38,927 bases of DNA from Desulfohalobiaceae bacterium S24 (GCA_011389765.1 JAABTT010000028.1:1-38927); one strand, 5' to 3'; shown: positions 27,547 through 36,939, counted from the stretch's first letter. Notes: generated from the letters alone by a model not told the origin. Numbers and translations are program-made.

Positions 27547-27574
27547 GAAATTAGAAATTAGAAATTAGAAATTC
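27547..27574 (+). repeat. Short tandem repeat (GAAATTA)x3 plus GAAATTC
   Basis: Three exact GAAATTA units and one variant lie in the gap between glcD and glcE, followed by an AT-rich stretch up to the glcE Shine-Dalgarno. Such low-complexity repeats are slippage-prone and could vary between strains. No promoter was recognised here. Confidence 0.7.
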
Positions 27575-27652
27575 GAAAAAAGCAGGAAATACATTTCGAT
27601 TGTATGCCCAATCACAATTCGAAACTCGAAAATAGAAAAGAGGGGGTATTTT

Positions 27653-28909
27653 GTGCCCGCAACAGGAATGACAGCTTCTACTGACGGGGCTTTACAGGAA
27701 CTCGACAGGCTCGGTATTGCTTACAAGGAAGTGGAAAAGCCGGATTCGGCGGCAGGCCTGCAGGCCGTCATGGCCAAGGCGTCCAAAGAGGGCCTCCGGG
27801 TGCTGCCCCTGGGCGGCGGAACGGCCCTGGGAGCGGCCAACCTTGGCGAACAGGTTGATATTGTCCTGGATATGACCGGCTTGGATTCAATCATCCGATT
27901 CGATCCAAAAAACTTGAATCTGAGCCTGGAGGCGGGTTTGAATATTCGGGCGGTCAATGATTTTCTGGCCCGGGAAGATCGCGGTTTTTTTCTGCCCCTG
28001 GATCCATTGCGCCCGGAGCATGCGACCATCGGCGGAACCTACGCCTCCAATTCCAGCGGCCCCTGGCGGCAGTTTTACGGGACGGTCCGCGATTTGACGC
28101 TGGGAGCAGGAGCCCTGGATGCCAGGGGCGGAACGGTGAAATTCGGCGGGGTCACGGTGAAGAATGTATCCGGTTATGACTTGACCAAGTTCTTCATTGG
28201 ATCAGCCGGCAGCCTGTGCGTGATCACCCGGGTTTCCTGCCGCATTCTGCCCTTGCCGGACGCCTTTTCCTGCTGTGAGGTCCTGCTTCAAACCGGGGAG
28301 CAGGCCGGGAGGCTGCTGGCGGATATAAGGGGCTCGGTGCTGGTTCCTTCGGCCCTGGTGGCGGCCGCGGGGCACGATTCCAGGGAAGTGCGTGTTTTTG
28401 CCGCTTTTGAAGGGCATCGCAAAGCCGTGGAGCGCCAGAATCGTGACGTGTCAAGACTGGGAGAGGATCTTGGCGGCAGTGTCCAGGTCACAACGGGACG
28501 CGAGGCCATGCAGGATAGAATCAGGACGTCTTTCAATCCGAGTATCGAGGCTTCGAACAGGGCCGTGTTCAAGATTGCCGTGCCCATTTCCAAAGGGGCT
28601 GAGACGCTTGAAACGATTCGGCACTCGGCTGTGGAACACAAGATCGAATGCCGGTTGTCCCTGCTGGGCGGCAATGGGCTGGTGCATGCCCATTTTGGGT
28701 ACGAGCATGAAGCCGATATCAATGCACTGGCGCCTGTGCTGCAGGAAAAGGCTGTCCGGCAGCAGGGCCATGCGGTTCCGGTCCAGGCCCCGCTCAGTGT
28801 TTGCAGGAACTGGGGGCGGCGGGGCAATGCCGTGGTGGACCGCTGTGTTATGGAGCCCATTAAACAGAAACTCGATCCGCAGGGAATCCTCCTGCCGTTA
28901 AACAGGTAA
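27653..28909 (+). CDS. glcE: GlcE-like FAD-binding subunit of glycolate/D-lactate dehydrogenase
   Basis: A 418-residue FAD-binding PCMH protein. The FAD fold is seen in LRVLPLGGGTALGAAN, DPLRPEHATIGGTYASNSSG and VSGYDLTKFFIGSAGSLCVI. The short C-terminal region (GNAVVDRCVMEPIKQKLDPQGIL) matches the end of GlcE-type subunits. It starts at GTG 27653 with a G-rich AGAGGGGG site upstream. In E. coli GlcE is required with GlcD and GlcF for glycolate oxidase activity; its presence points to a three-subunit enzyme rather than GlcD acting alone. Its TAA stop is contributed by the 38-bp dispersed repeat. Confidence 0.88.
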   Translation: MPATGMTASTDGALQELDRLGIAYKEVEKPDSAAGLQAVMAKASKEGLRVLPLGGGTALGAANLGEQVDIVLDMTGLDSIIRFDPKNLNLSLEAGLNIRAVNDFLAREDRGFFLPLDPLRPEHATIGGTYASNSSGPWRQFYGTVRDLTLGAGALDARGGTVKFGGVTVKNVSGYDLTKFFIGSAGSLCVITRVSCRILPLPDAFSCCEVLLQTGEQAGRLLADIRGSVLVPSALVAAAGHDSREVRVFAAFEGHRKAVERQNRDVSRLGEDLGGSVQVTTGREAMQDRIRTSFNPSIEASNRAVFKIAVPISKGAETLETIRHSAVEHKIECRLSLLGGNGLVHAHFGYEHEADINALAPVLQEKAVRQQGHAVPVQAPLSVCRNWGRRGNAVVDRCVMEPIKQKLDPQGILLPLNR

Positions 28910-28951
28910 AGCGGGTTTCGCCCGCAACCCAAAGGTTCCAGGTTCACGGTT
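28905..28951 (+). repeat. Dispersed repeat copy B (38-bp element plus GGTTC extension)
   Basis: Bases 28905-28942 match 6331-6368 with one difference, inside the loop side of the GCGGG hairpin. Bases 28932-28951 are identical to 3738-3757. As in copy A, the TAA at positions 3-5 of the element is the stop codon of the upstream gene, in the same phase. Confidence 0.7.
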
Positions 28952-29045
28952 CACAGTTAAGAAAAAAAGAGAGTTCGAATGATCCAGAATGAATCTTCCT
29001 TCGAATCTCCATATTTTGTCCAATTGAGGGAAATGGGAGCAGTCT

Positions 29046-30329
29046 ATGAGTGAAGAGCTGCAAACGATCTACGACGAGAGCGCCCGCTGCAATAAATGCG
29101 GTTTTTGTCAGGCGGTCTGTCCAATATTCGATATCACCAAGGATGAGCGTTCCGTGGCCCGGGGGCACAACTCCCTGGTGCGGAGGCTCATTGAAGGTGA
29201 TTTGGCTGTGGACCAGGAGTTCAAGGACCCCCTGTATGAGTGTCTGCTCTGCAAGGCCTGTGTGGAAAACTGTTTCCCGGGGGTTTTGACCAACAAGATT
29301 GTGGTCAAGGGACGGGCCGAGTATATGCAGCAGGTTGGCGAACCGAAATTGATGAAATTTTTGTTTCACAAGCTGCTGCCCGATCAGAAAAAGATGGCCA
29401 GGTACATCCGTTTTCTGGCCTACGGGAAAAACGCCGGCATGAGCAAGATGGCCAGGTCTCTTGGCATCTTGAAATGGTTCCGCCGGGATCTGGACAAGGC
29501 TGAAAACATTGTGGAAAAAATGCCCACCCGGTTTTTCAGGGACCGGGTCCACTCTTTGCAGTTGCGCCCGGAGAAGCCGAGCATAAAGATCGCCTATTTT
29601 GTGGGCTGCGGATTTAACTTTGTGCTGCCCCACTGCAGTGAGGCCACCCTTAACGTTCTGGTTCAAAACGGAGCGGAAGTGGTGGTTCCCGATCATGGCT
29701 GCTGCGGGCTGCCCGCCTATGTGTACGGGGACTTACAAGCGGCCAGACTCATGGCGAAAAAGAACATTCAGACCTTTGAATCTGTGGACGCCGACCTGAT
29801 CCTGACGGAATGCGCCAGCTGCTCCTCCTTTCTCAAGGAGTATCCGGAAGTCCTGGAAGGAGAGCCGGAATGGGCGGAACGGGCCGAAAGGCTCATCCAG
29901 CGGGTCAAGGGCTTCAGTGAATACCTGCACGACAAGCTCCCGGACTTTGAACAGAAGGGTACTGAGCAAAACATCAAAGTCGCCTATCATGATCCCTGCC
30001 ACATGTGCCGCTATCAGGAGTTGAAGAAGGAGCCCCGGACATTGCTGCACAAGCTGCCGGGGGTGGAGTTTGTGGAGCTGCCGGAATCGGACCGCTGCTG
30101 CGGGGCGGCCGGGAGTTACAATGTCCTGCACTATGATCAGTCCATGAAGATCCTGGATCGGAAGATGGACAATCTGCGGAAAACCGGAGCCGAGGTCCTG
30201 ACCACGGAATGCCCCTCCTGCTGCATTCAGCTCGGATACGGGGTGCGGCGGGCGGAACTGCCGGCCAGGGTGGTGCATATCAGCGAACTGGTGCAGGAAC
30301 GGTGTTATGGGGATACGATGAAGGGCTGA
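29046..30329 (+). CDS. glcF: GlcF/GlpC-type iron-sulfur electron-transfer subunit
   Basis: A 427-residue protein. The N-terminus has two 4Fe-4S motifs: Cys15, 18, 21, 25 and Cys66, 69, 72, 76. Two CCG domains follow, marked by GCCGLPAYVYGD with CASCSSFL, then HDPCHMCR, CCGAAGSYN and CPSCCIQL. This is the standard layout of GlcF and of the iron-sulfur partner of GlcD in sulfate reducers (DVU3028 type). It relays electrons from the flavoproteins to a membrane quinone or other acceptor. It lies 136 bases after glcE and 48 bases before the catalase gene. Confidence 0.92.
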   Translation: MSEELQTIYDESARCNKCGFCQAVCPIFDITKDERSVARGHNSLVRRLIEGDLAVDQEFKDPLYECLLCKACVENCFPGVLTNKIVVKGRAEYMQQVGEPKLMKFLFHKLLPDQKKMARYIRFLAYGKNAGMSKMARSLGILKWFRRDLDKAENIVEKMPTRFFRDRVHSLQLRPEKPSIKIAYFVGCGFNFVLPHCSEATLNVLVQNGAEVVVPDHGCCGLPAYVYGDLQAARLMAKKNIQTFESVDADLILTECASCSSFLKEYPEVLEGEPEWAERAERLIQRVKGFSEYLHDKLPDFEQKGTEQNIKVAYHDPCHMCRYQELKKEPRTLLHKLPGVEFVELPESDRCCGAAGSYNVLHYDQSMKILDRKMDNLRKTGAEVLTTECPSCCIQLGYGVRRAELPARVVHISELVQERCYGDTMKG

Positions 30330-30377
30330 GCTTTAAAAAAAATCTCCAACATCAAATATCCATGAGGAGGAAGTAGC

Positions 30378-31832
30378 ATGAAAAGCGAAGACCGCAAACC
30401 GACGACCAATGACGCGGGTATCCCTGTCAGCAGCGACGAGCATTCCCTGAGCGTGGGGCCGGATGGTCCCATTCTGCTGCAGGACCATTATCTCGTCGAG
30501 CAGATGGCCAACTTCAACCGGGAGATGATTCCGGACCGTCAGCCCCATGCCAAAGGTTCAGGGGCCTTCGGGCACTTCGAGGTCACCCGGGATGTCAGCG
30601 CCTATACCAAGGCGGCGGTGTTCCAGCCGGGGACAAAGACCGAGGTGCTGGCCCGGTTCTCCACGGTGGCCGGGGAGAGCGGCAGTCCAGATACCTGGCG
30701 GGACGTGCGCGGCTTTGCGCTGAGGTTCTACACCACTGAAGGCAATTACGATATGGTGGGCAACAACACCCCGGTGTTCTTTGTGCGCGATCCCATGAAG
30801 TTCCAGCATTTCATTCATTCCCAGAAGCGTCGTGCGGATACCGGACTGCGGGATCACGATATGCAGTGGGATTTCTGGACCCTGTCTCCTGAATCCGCCC
30901 ATCAGGTGACCATCCTGATGAGCGATCGCGGTGTCCCCAGAAGTTATCGGCACATGAACGGCTATACGAGCCACACCTACATGTGGGTCAATTCCAAAGG
31001 CGAGCGTTTCTGGGTGAAATACCACTTCAAGACCGATCAAGGCATCGACTTCCTCACCCAGGAGGAAGCGGACCGCATTGCCGGAGAAGACGCCGACTAC
31101 CACCGCAGGGATCTGTCCAAGGCGATCAGCCGGGCCGACTTTCCCAGCTGGACGCTCCAGGTGCAGATCATGCCCTTTGAAGACGCCGCGACCTATCGTT
31201 TCAACCCCTTCGACCTGACCAAGATCTGGCCACACAACGACTATCCGCCGCAGGAGGTCGGCCGGCTGACCCTGAACCGCAACCCGAGCGATTTCCACAC
31301 CGAGATCGAGCAAGCCGCCTTCGAGCCGAACAACCTCGTCCCCGGGATCGGCCCGAGTCCGGACAAGATGCTGCTGGCCCGCCTGATTTCCTACGCCGAC
31401 GCCCACCGCGCCCGCCTGGGCGCCAACTACAAGCAGATCCCGGTCAACCGGCCAAAGGCACCAGTACACAGCTACAGCAAGGGGGGGCCGATGCGGATCG
31501 AGAACGTCTCCGACCCGGTTTATGCTCCAAACTCCAAGGGTGGACCACAGGCCGATCCTGAACGTTATCCCGAAGTCGCGACCTGGAAGGCCGACGGCGA
31601 GTTCATCCGGGCGGCCTATACTCTGCGCCGGGACGACGACGATTTCGGCCAGCCCGGCACCCTGGTGCGAGAGGTCATGGACGACGCGCAACGAGATCGG
31701 CTGGTGTCCAACGTTGTCGGCCACCTGAGCAAAGGGGTTTCCGAGCCCGTGCTGGAGCGAGCCCTGGACTACTGGCGCAACATCGACAAGGAGACCGGCG
31801 AGCGCATCGCCGCAGGGGTGAAAGGCGGCTGA
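30378..31832 (+). CDS. Haem catalase (small-subunit, monofunctional)
   Basis: A 484-residue monofunctional haem catalase that splits hydrogen peroxide. The catalytic residues are visible: His57 ([12 protein letters not shown]), Asn130 ([11 protein letters not shown]) and the proximal haem ligand Tyr339 with Arg335 ([14 protein letters not shown]). Length and the absence of a C-terminal flavodoxin-like domain put it among small-subunit (clade 3-like) catalases. AGGAGG precedes ATG 30378. It closely follows glcF, suggesting co-transcription and protection against peroxide formed by the flavoenzymes. That is a positional inference. Codon choice looks more GC-ending than the next block, so transfer is possible. 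Confidence 0.95.
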   Translation: MKSEDRKPTTNDAGIPVSSDEHSLSVGPDGPILLQDHYLVEQMANFNREMIPDRQPHAKGSGAFGHFEVTRDVSAYTKAAVFQPGTKTEVLARFSTVAGESGSPDTWRDVRGFALRFYTTEGNYDMVGNNTPVFFVRDPMKFQHFIHSQKRRADTGLRDHDMQWDFWTLSPESAHQVTILMSDRGVPRSYRHMNGYTSHTYMWVNSKGERFWVKYHFKTDQGIDFLTQEEADRIAGEDADYHRRDLSKAISRADFPSWTLQVQIMPFEDAATYRFNPFDLTKIWPHNDYPPQEVGRLTLNRNPSDFHTEIEQAAFEPNNLVPGIGPSPDKMLLARLISYADAHRARLGANYKQIPVNRPKAPVHSYSKGGPMRIENVSDPVYAPNSKGGPQADPERYPEVATWKADGEFIRAAYTLRRDDDDFGQPGTLVREVMDDAQRDRLVSNVVGHLSKGVSEPVLERALDYWRNIDKETGERIAAGVKGG

Positions 31833-31870
31833 TCGCGGAAATCCCTGCACGGGAACCCTGAATCAGGTAT

Positions 31871-31904
31871 GGAGGTGTGAGAGGCTTCCCGCACCGCACC
31901 TCCC
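31871..31904 (+). terminator. Possible terminator-like hairpin after the catalase gene
   Basis: GGAGGTG and CACCTCC pair over 7 bases around a long loop, about 40 bases past the catalase stop. No T-run follows, so intrinsic termination is doubtful. The catalase and the leftward methyltransferase gene converge here. Confidence 0.3.
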
Positions 31905-31972
31905 TAAGCCTTTACTGTCGTTTCATGATTCGGCAAGCTAGGGGTGCAGGACGAATCAGCCCTGTGGAGGTT

Positions 31973-33067
31973 TCAGGACCTTGAGGCGCTGCCGGGTACC
32001 CGGCACAGGTAATGCAGATTAAAGGCGTCGTGTTCCATCTCCAGAACGGAGATGTCGTCGAATCCGGCCAGGACGAGCAGTTCTTCGGCTTTTTCCCTCC
32101 CCCACATCATGCCCAGACCGGTTCCTTCGTCATTGAGTCCCACCGGCAGGCAGTGCATCAGGCTGACCGTATACAGAAAAGGACCCAGAGGATGATCCAG
32201 GTTGTCGGCCAGCCTGGAGCCGGCCTTGATGTCCACCATGGAGAAGAGCCCGCCCGCAACCAGCAGGGATTTGACGCCTTTGAGCGCCTCTAGGGGATGG
32301 CTTTGATCGTGGATGGCGTCAAAGGCCAAGACGTACTCGAAACATCCGGCCCAGGCCGGATCCGAAGACAGGGCGGCCGCGTCCAGGGTCCGGAAGTCCG
32401 CATTGGCGAGACCCCGTGTTCGGGCCGCTTCTCGGGCCTCGGCAATGGCCTGGCCGTGGTTGTCGATGCCGGTGAACCGACTCTTCGGAAAGGCTTCAGC
32501 CAAGAGATTGACGGCCACCCCGTGACCGCAGCCCAGGTCACAGACCCGGATGCCCTGTTCCAGGCGGGGGATGAGCCGCCCCTGATCCACGGCGGGCAGG
32601 AAGGTGTCGATAAGTTCTTTTTCCAGCTTGGCATCGGAGAGCTCGGCCATAAAGTTTTGGAAATCAGGATAGTTGGAAAAAGGTACTCCGGCCCCGGTCT
32701 GCATGCCGCTTTCCACGGCTTCCATGGCGCAGGAGGTCAAAAGCGGGATTTCCTGGGTATAGACACCCATGTTCCTGCTTCCGGCCCGGCGGGTCAGGAC
32801 GGCGGCATGTTCAGGCGGCAGAAAGTAGTACTCCAAGCCATTTTCAGCGTGTGATAATTCAAGGATCTCTCCGCTGACCATGATTCCCAGCCATTCCTGA
32901 AGGTAGCGCTGATTGAGACCAGTGGCCGAGGCGATTTCCGAAAGGGCGGCCGGCCTGTTCAATTCTTCCAGGATATCGAAAATTCGGTTCTTATAGCCGA
33001 GGGCCAGGGCCAGGTTGAGGGCGCCGTGGTTGAGGATTTCGGTCATTTTCCGGGTAAACTGGGTCAT
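31973..33067 (-). CDS. SAM-dependent methyltransferase with N-terminal winged helix
   Basis: A 364-residue protein. Residues about 1-95 form a winged-helix segment (LNRPAALSEIASATGLNQRYLQEWL) like those on O-methyltransferases and Rv2258c-type proteins. The Rossmann methyltransferase domain follows, with motif I VCDLGCGHGVAVNLLAEAFP at about 178, the acidic TGID strand end, and a later VLAFDAIHD. ATG 33067 is chosen over TTG 33085 because a GGA-containing site precedes it. The substrate is unknown. It lies 35 bases after the aminotransferase gene and is probably co-transcribed, so the two may modify the same amino-acid-like compound. Confidence 0.85.
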   Translation of the reverse strand: MTQFTRKMTEILNHGALNLALALGYKNRIFDILEELNRPAALSEIASATGLNQRYLQEWLGIMVSGEILELSHAENGLEYYFLPPEHAAVLTRRAGSRNMGVYTQEIPLLTSCAMEAVESGMQTGAGVPFSNYPDFQNFMAELSDAKLEKELIDTFLPAVDQGRLIPRLEQGIRVCDLGCGHGVAVNLLAEAFPKSRFTGIDNHGQAIAEAREAARTRGLANADFRTLDAAALSSDPAWAGCFEYVLAFDAIHDQSHPLEALKGVKSLLVAGGLFSMVDIKAGSRLADNLDHPLGPFLYTVSLMHCLPVGLNDEGTGLGMMWGREKAEELLVLAGFDDISVLEMEHDAFNLHYLCRVPGSASRS

Positions 33068-33102
33068 TATCGTTCCGTATTCCAAATCGTTTGGGTTATT
33101 TT

Positions 33103-34323
33103 TCAGATTTCGGCCGAGATCCGGTCCGTGAGCAGTTCTCCCAGTTCGGTGATCGCCGCCTGGATATCGTCCCGGCTGGCCTGGGAAAAGGACAGGCGCA
33201 GGGTGTTTTTCCCCCTGCCGTCCACGAAAAAAGGCTGGCCGGTGACAAAGGCCACGTCGCGATCAACTGATTCCTGGAGCAGATCGGCGGCATCCCAGTC
33301 TTCAGGCAGGCGTACAAAAATGAAAAAGCCGCCCTGGGGGGTGTTCCAGGCGATTGCTTCGGGGAAGTGAAGTTTCATCTGCTTGAGCATGAAATCACGC
33401 TTCTGCCGGTAGAAGTCTCTGTTGGATCTGATGCGCCCGGCCAAAAGGTCCTGCTTGATGTATTCCAGGAGCATGAACTGGGAAGGGGTGTTGGACGTGG
33501 CGTCGGCGAATTGCTTGGCTTCGGTCATCTTGCGGATGATCCCGGGATGTCCGGCGGCCCAGCCCAGGCGCAGCCCCGGAGAGAAGATTTTGGACAGGGA
33601 CCGCAGCTGCACCACCCGGCCTTCCCGGTCCAAAGCAAGCAGCGAGGGCAGGGCGGAGCCTTCATAGCACAGGTCTTGGTAAGGATCGTCCTCGAAGACG
33701 ATCAGATCGTGTGCTGCGGCCAGTTCGAGCAGGTGCTGCCGCCGCTCCAGACTCAGGGTGACCCCGGCGGGATTCTGAAAATTGGGAACGGTGTACACCC
33801 CTTTGACCCGGCGCCCCTCGGCTTTCAGTCCGGCAAGCCTGCGGGCCAGGGCTTCGGTATCCAGTCCCTGTTCATCCACAGGCACGCCGATGCATACTCC
33901 GCCCCGGGAGGCCACCGCCCCGGTCCCTCCGAAATAGGAAGGCAGCCCCACCAGGACGATGTCGCCGGGATCGAGAAACACCTGGCAGGCCAGGCTCATG
34001 CCCTGAGCCGAGCCCTGGGTGATGAGCAGACTGTCCGGGGCGAGGACTTCCGGCGTGTCCATTAGCTGCTCTGCAATCAGCTGCCGCAGCTCCAGGACCC
34101 CTTCGGTGGAGCCGTACTGGAATATCTCTCGACGCCGCTCGCGCATCAGGGTTTCGAAAATCGCGCTCAGCTCGGCCCCGGGAAATACTTCAGGATCGGG
34201 CCAGCCTCCGGCCAGGGAGCGGATTTCCGGCCTGGCCACCAGGGCGCACAGATCGCGGATTGTCGAGGAGTGTGCCTTTTGCGCCGTGTCGCTGTACAAA
34301 TGCTGCAAGGGATGCGTATCCAT
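33103..34323 (-). CDS. PLP-dependent aminotransferase, class I/II (2-aminoadipate/aromatic type)
   Basis: A 406-residue fold-type I aminotransferase. The PLP-binding lysine is Lys245 in SLSKIFSPGLRLGW. Other class marks are VPNFQNPAGVTLS (cofactor Asn), EDDPYQDL (Asp pairing with the pyridine nitrogen) and a closing NTLRLSFS with the carboxylate-binding Arg. Its relatives include LysN-type 2-aminoadipate transaminases and MocR-domain-like enzymes, but there is no N-terminal GntR domain. AAGGAG five bases upstream sets the start. It would interconvert a 2-oxo acid and an amino acid. Divergent from the PanB-like gene, it could act on related 2-oxo acids, which is speculative. Confidence 0.9.
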   Translation of the reverse strand: MDTHPLQHLYSDTAQKAHSSTIRDLCALVARPEIRSLAGGWPDPEVFPGAELSAIFETLMRERRREIFQYGSTEGVLELRQLIAEQLMDTPEVLAPDSLLITQGSAQGMSLACQVFLDPGDIVLVGLPSYFGGTGAVASRGGVCIGVPVDEQGLDTEALARRLAGLKAEGRRVKGVYTVPNFQNPAGVTLSLERRQHLLELAAAHDLIVFEDDPYQDLCYEGSALPSLLALDREGRVVQLRSLSKIFSPGLRLGWAAGHPGIIRKMTEAKQFADATSNTPSQFMLLEYIKQDLLAGRIRSNRDFYRQKRDFMLKQMKLHFPEAIAWNTPQGGFFIFVRLPEDWDAADLLQESVDRDVAFVTGQPFFVDGRGKNTLRLSFSQASRDDIQAAITELGELLTDRISAEI

Positions 34324-34638
34324 CGGGACTCCTTCAGGAGAAATTCACAGCCGGCTGCCGTTTTCGTGGATTTTCCGGCATTGACTGAGTGTGGCTAGTA
34401 TGCCCCTGATTCCCCTGGAGGTCAAACAAGCAACACGGTTCGCAGAAAGGAGAAAGGGCCGGGAGCAGCGGAAAGCATGCGGACGGGGGGTATGGCTCAG
34501 CGTAAGAAGTGCTCATTTTAGACATACCAGCTTCCTGCCTGCGGGCAGCTGGGTCCCGATATTGCGTGTTGACATCTCAGATGTCAGATGTTAAATGGCA
34601 GCCCAGAGAAACATTTTAACCAAAAGGAAGGTGATCAA
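34324..34638. promoter_or_regulatory. Divergent region with promoter and 17-bp palindrome for the PanB-like operon
   Basis: 315 bases between divergent starts. For the rightward unit TTGACA lies at 34569-34574, with a TTAAAT/TAAATG -10 candidate at 34591-34597. TGACATCTCAGATGTCA at 34570-34586 is a perfect 8-1-8 palindrome covering most of the -35 and spacer, a clear repressor-type site. No other strong structure was seen. A CTCC/GGAG self-complement at the aminotransferase Shine-Dalgarno is only 4 bp. Confidence 0.6.
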
Positions 34639-35493
34639 ATGTCGAGTAAAAAACTCAGCGTGATTGACTTTTACAAGAAAAAGGAAAAGGGGGAGAAAAT
34701 TTCCTGGCTGACCTCGTATGATTTTCCGACCGCTCAATTTGCTGAAGCGGCGGGGCTTGATATGATTTTGGTCGGCGATAGCCTCGGTATGTGTGTGTAT
34801 GGCTATAAAGGAACAGTCCCGGTTACCATGGATCAGTGCATCATGCACTGCGAGGCTGTGCGCCGCGGCGCTCCCAACACCTTTATTGTCGGAGACATGC
34901 CTTTTTTGAGTTATCAGGCCTCGGATGAACAAGCTGTATTGAATGCCGGTCGTTTTCTTAAAGAAGCGGACATGGACGCCATTAAGCTTGAGGGCGGGGT
35001 GCGTGTGGCCAGTAAAATTCGCGCCATAACTGAAGCGGGGATGAATGCGGTCGGGCATATCGGACTGACACCCCAAAGTTCGGGGCAGTTAGGCGGACAT
35101 AAAGCTCAGGGCCGCACGGCAGATGCTGCTCAAATGGTTGTGGAAGACGCTGTGGCCGTTCAGGAAGCCGGTGCAAAAATGTTGCTGGTTGAAGGGGTAC
35201 CGCCGGAAGTGACCCGCTATATTCATACGAAATTGACAATACCGGTGTATTCTATCGGTGCGGGTGTTTACTGTGATGGCCAGCTTTTAATTGTCAGCGA
35301 TCTTATCGGACAGTTTCAGGCTTTTACCCCAAAGTTTGTCAAAAAATATTGTAATGTTTCCGAAATGATCATCAAGGCCATGTCTGACTATTGTGCTGAA
35401 GTGAAAAACGAACAATTTCCATCAGATGAGCATTGCTACAAAATGATCGATGGAGAAGAAGAAAAGTTTTTGAAATTGATGAAGGAAGACTAG
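34639..35493 (+). CDS. panB: PanB-like 2-oxo-acid hydroxymethyltransferase/aldolase
   Basis: A 284-residue (beta/alpha)8 enzyme of the ketopantoate hydroxymethyltransferase family. PanB transfers a one-carbon unit from methylene-THF to 2-oxoisovalerate. The magnesium and substrate residues known in E. coli PanB have counterparts: Asp47 (VGDSLG), Asp86 (GDMPF), Lys116 and Glu118 (IKLEGG), and catalytic Glu185 (VEGVP); HIGLTPQS is also present. Start ATG 34639 has AAGGAAGG upstream. There is no panC or panD nearby. Instead an unknown protein follows and then a TRAP transporter. Thus a catabolic or alternative aldol/retro-aldol role on an imported 2-oxo acid is as likely as pantothenate synthesis. 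Confidence 0.88.
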   Translation: MSSKKLSVIDFYKKKEKGEKISWLTSYDFPTAQFAEAAGLDMILVGDSLGMCVYGYKGTVPVTMDQCIMHCEAVRRGAPNTFIVGDMPFLSYQASDEQAVLNAGRFLKEADMDAIKLEGGVRVASKIRAITEAGMNAVGHIGLTPQSSGQLGGHKAQGRTADAAQMVVEDAVAVQEAGAKMLLVEGVPPEVTRYIHTKLTIPVYSIGAGVYCDGQLLIVSDLIGQFQAFTPKFVKKYCNVSEMIIKAMSDYCAEVKNEQFPSDEHCYKMIDGEEEKFLKLMKED

Positions 35494-35536
35494 AGCTTTG
35501 GGAATCAGGAATGCCAAAAAATACATTGAGGGAAAT

Positions 35537-36790
35537 ATGCACAATATGAAAGACTTACTAAAAATAGAACAGGAAAAGCTGGAGGTCATTAATCAGTACC
35601 TTGAAGATCCTGACAATCCTTTGATCTCCAGGCTGCTCGAAGTCGTGGACAAATTCGGCGGCCCTGAGGTCATCAATCGAAAAGCCGCCGAAGCCCGCGA
35701 TCCTGAATCGCTTCTGGCCCGCTTGAAGGAAATAGATTCACCCTATGTTGCCGATATCGAATGGCTGCAAGAAGAGCGGGATAAAGGCTCCTTCATTCCA
35801 TTGAAAGATTTCTGCGCTGCACGTGATGTCGATTTTGCAGGCCTCAATCAAGCCAATGCAGTTACTTTAGAGATCAGTGCGCTGCAGTTTTTCCCCTGGC
35901 TGATCACTCAGGCAAAGCAAAGTATTCAGAATCGGGAGCTTATGCCGGGAAGAGTTATTCGGGTCCGGAATATGAAAGAGCAGTGCGAGGATAACGGAGA
36001 TATCATGGCTACGGCCCTGGCCATGCAGATTATTGGGGCAACCTGGGTCGAAACCTTGGATACAAAGGGCACTGACGGAAGCAATATTCATCTTGGCGGT
36101 CCCGAAACCATCACCGGATATTTCGGGGGGATTGGGCAGCCCAATGATCACCCCATCAAATGGATTGAAGAGTATTTACACTATTATACAACCTACGGTA
36201 CGAAGCAGGTGCTGAATATTAATCCAGGGACTGTCTTGCTGGGGTATCTGCTCAACAAGCTGGGTATTGACAATGAGTTTAAAATTTCCGTGTTTATGGG
36301 CAATGATAACCCGTATAACATCTTTTGGACCCTGATGACCGCCAAGCTGTTTTCGCGTTCAGACGATACAACCAGTCTGATCGGCTTTAATCTGTCCAAC
36401 GCCGTGGATACCGATACGATTCGCATGGCTGATAAAATCAGGGCGGCCCTGGGTTTTACCGGGAAAGTACGTTTCGAATACCATATAACCGAAACCTATA
36501 AGAGTATCATTATTCAGCCCTTCTTACGCAGGAATGAACTCTTGGAAGTGGCGCGGGAGGTCCCCAATATCAGTGCAAAGCATGAAGGCGGGGAACCGGA
36601 CATTGAAAAAACCAGGAGCCATCCTTCAGATATCCTCGAATACTTTCTGCCGAAAAAAGAAATCCTGGAAAAGGATCTCTTTCAGACCCTCGAGCAAAAC
36701 TACATGGATAAACATTACAGCTTAAATCTTACGGCCAATGCGCTTCTTGAGTCCGGAATCGGTGTGATCTGCGCGGGTAATCTTCATTAA
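35537..36790 (+). CDS. Uncharacterised protein paired with the PanB-like enzyme
   Basis: A 417-residue soluble protein that I do not recognise. It begins 43 bases after the PanB-like gene; ATG 35537 has GAGG five bases upstream, while ATG 35546 is an alternative. After a helical N-terminus (about 1-110) the sequence alternates hydrophobic strands with helices: TWVETLDTKGTDGS, KQVLNINPGTVLLGYLL, FKISVFMGNDNPYN, SLIGFNLSNAVDTDT, KVRFEYHITETYKS. This is the rhythm of a TIM-barrel-like fold. Conserved-looking polar spots are DTKGTDGS, the HITE histidine and KHEGGEPD, which could hold metal or phosphate. No signal peptide or membrane helix is seen. Likely a partner enzyme in the same pathway. Confidence 0.6.
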   Translation: MHNMKDLLKIEQEKLEVINQYLEDPDNPLISRLLEVVDKFGGPEVINRKAAEARDPESLLARLKEIDSPYVADIEWLQEERDKGSFIPLKDFCAARDVDFAGLNQANAVTLEISALQFFPWLITQAKQSIQNRELMPGRVIRVRNMKEQCEDNGDIMATALAMQIIGATWVETLDTKGTDGSNIHLGGPETITGYFGGIGQPNDHPIKWIEEYLHYYTTYGTKQVLNINPGTVLLGYLLNKLGIDNEFKISVFMGNDNPYNIFWTLMTAKLFSRSDDTTSLIGFNLSNAVDTDTIRMADKIRAALGFTGKVRFEYHITETYKSIIIQPFLRRNELLEVAREVPNISAKHEGGEPDIEKTRSHPSDILEYFLPKKEILEKDLFQTLEQNYMDKHYSLNLTANALLESGIGVICAGNLH

Positions 36791-36939
36791 CGCAAGCACA
36801 GCGGCGTGATTCCGAAGAGGTCTCTTGCTTCACACGAATGACCCATGACTCAAGAGTTGGTTTTCCCTGAGGTGCGTCAAGACTTCCATGGCTGGAAGCG
36901 GGGATTGTTGAATCTAACCTATAAAAAAGGAGAGAAATC

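Noticed and set aside
27547..27574. CRISPR-like repeat
   Set aside because: Units are 7 bases without spacers; it is a simple tandem repeat and no cas gene is present.
30558..31850. A 430-codon minus-strand frame opposite the catalase
   Set aside because: Shadow of the catalase gene; no independent support.
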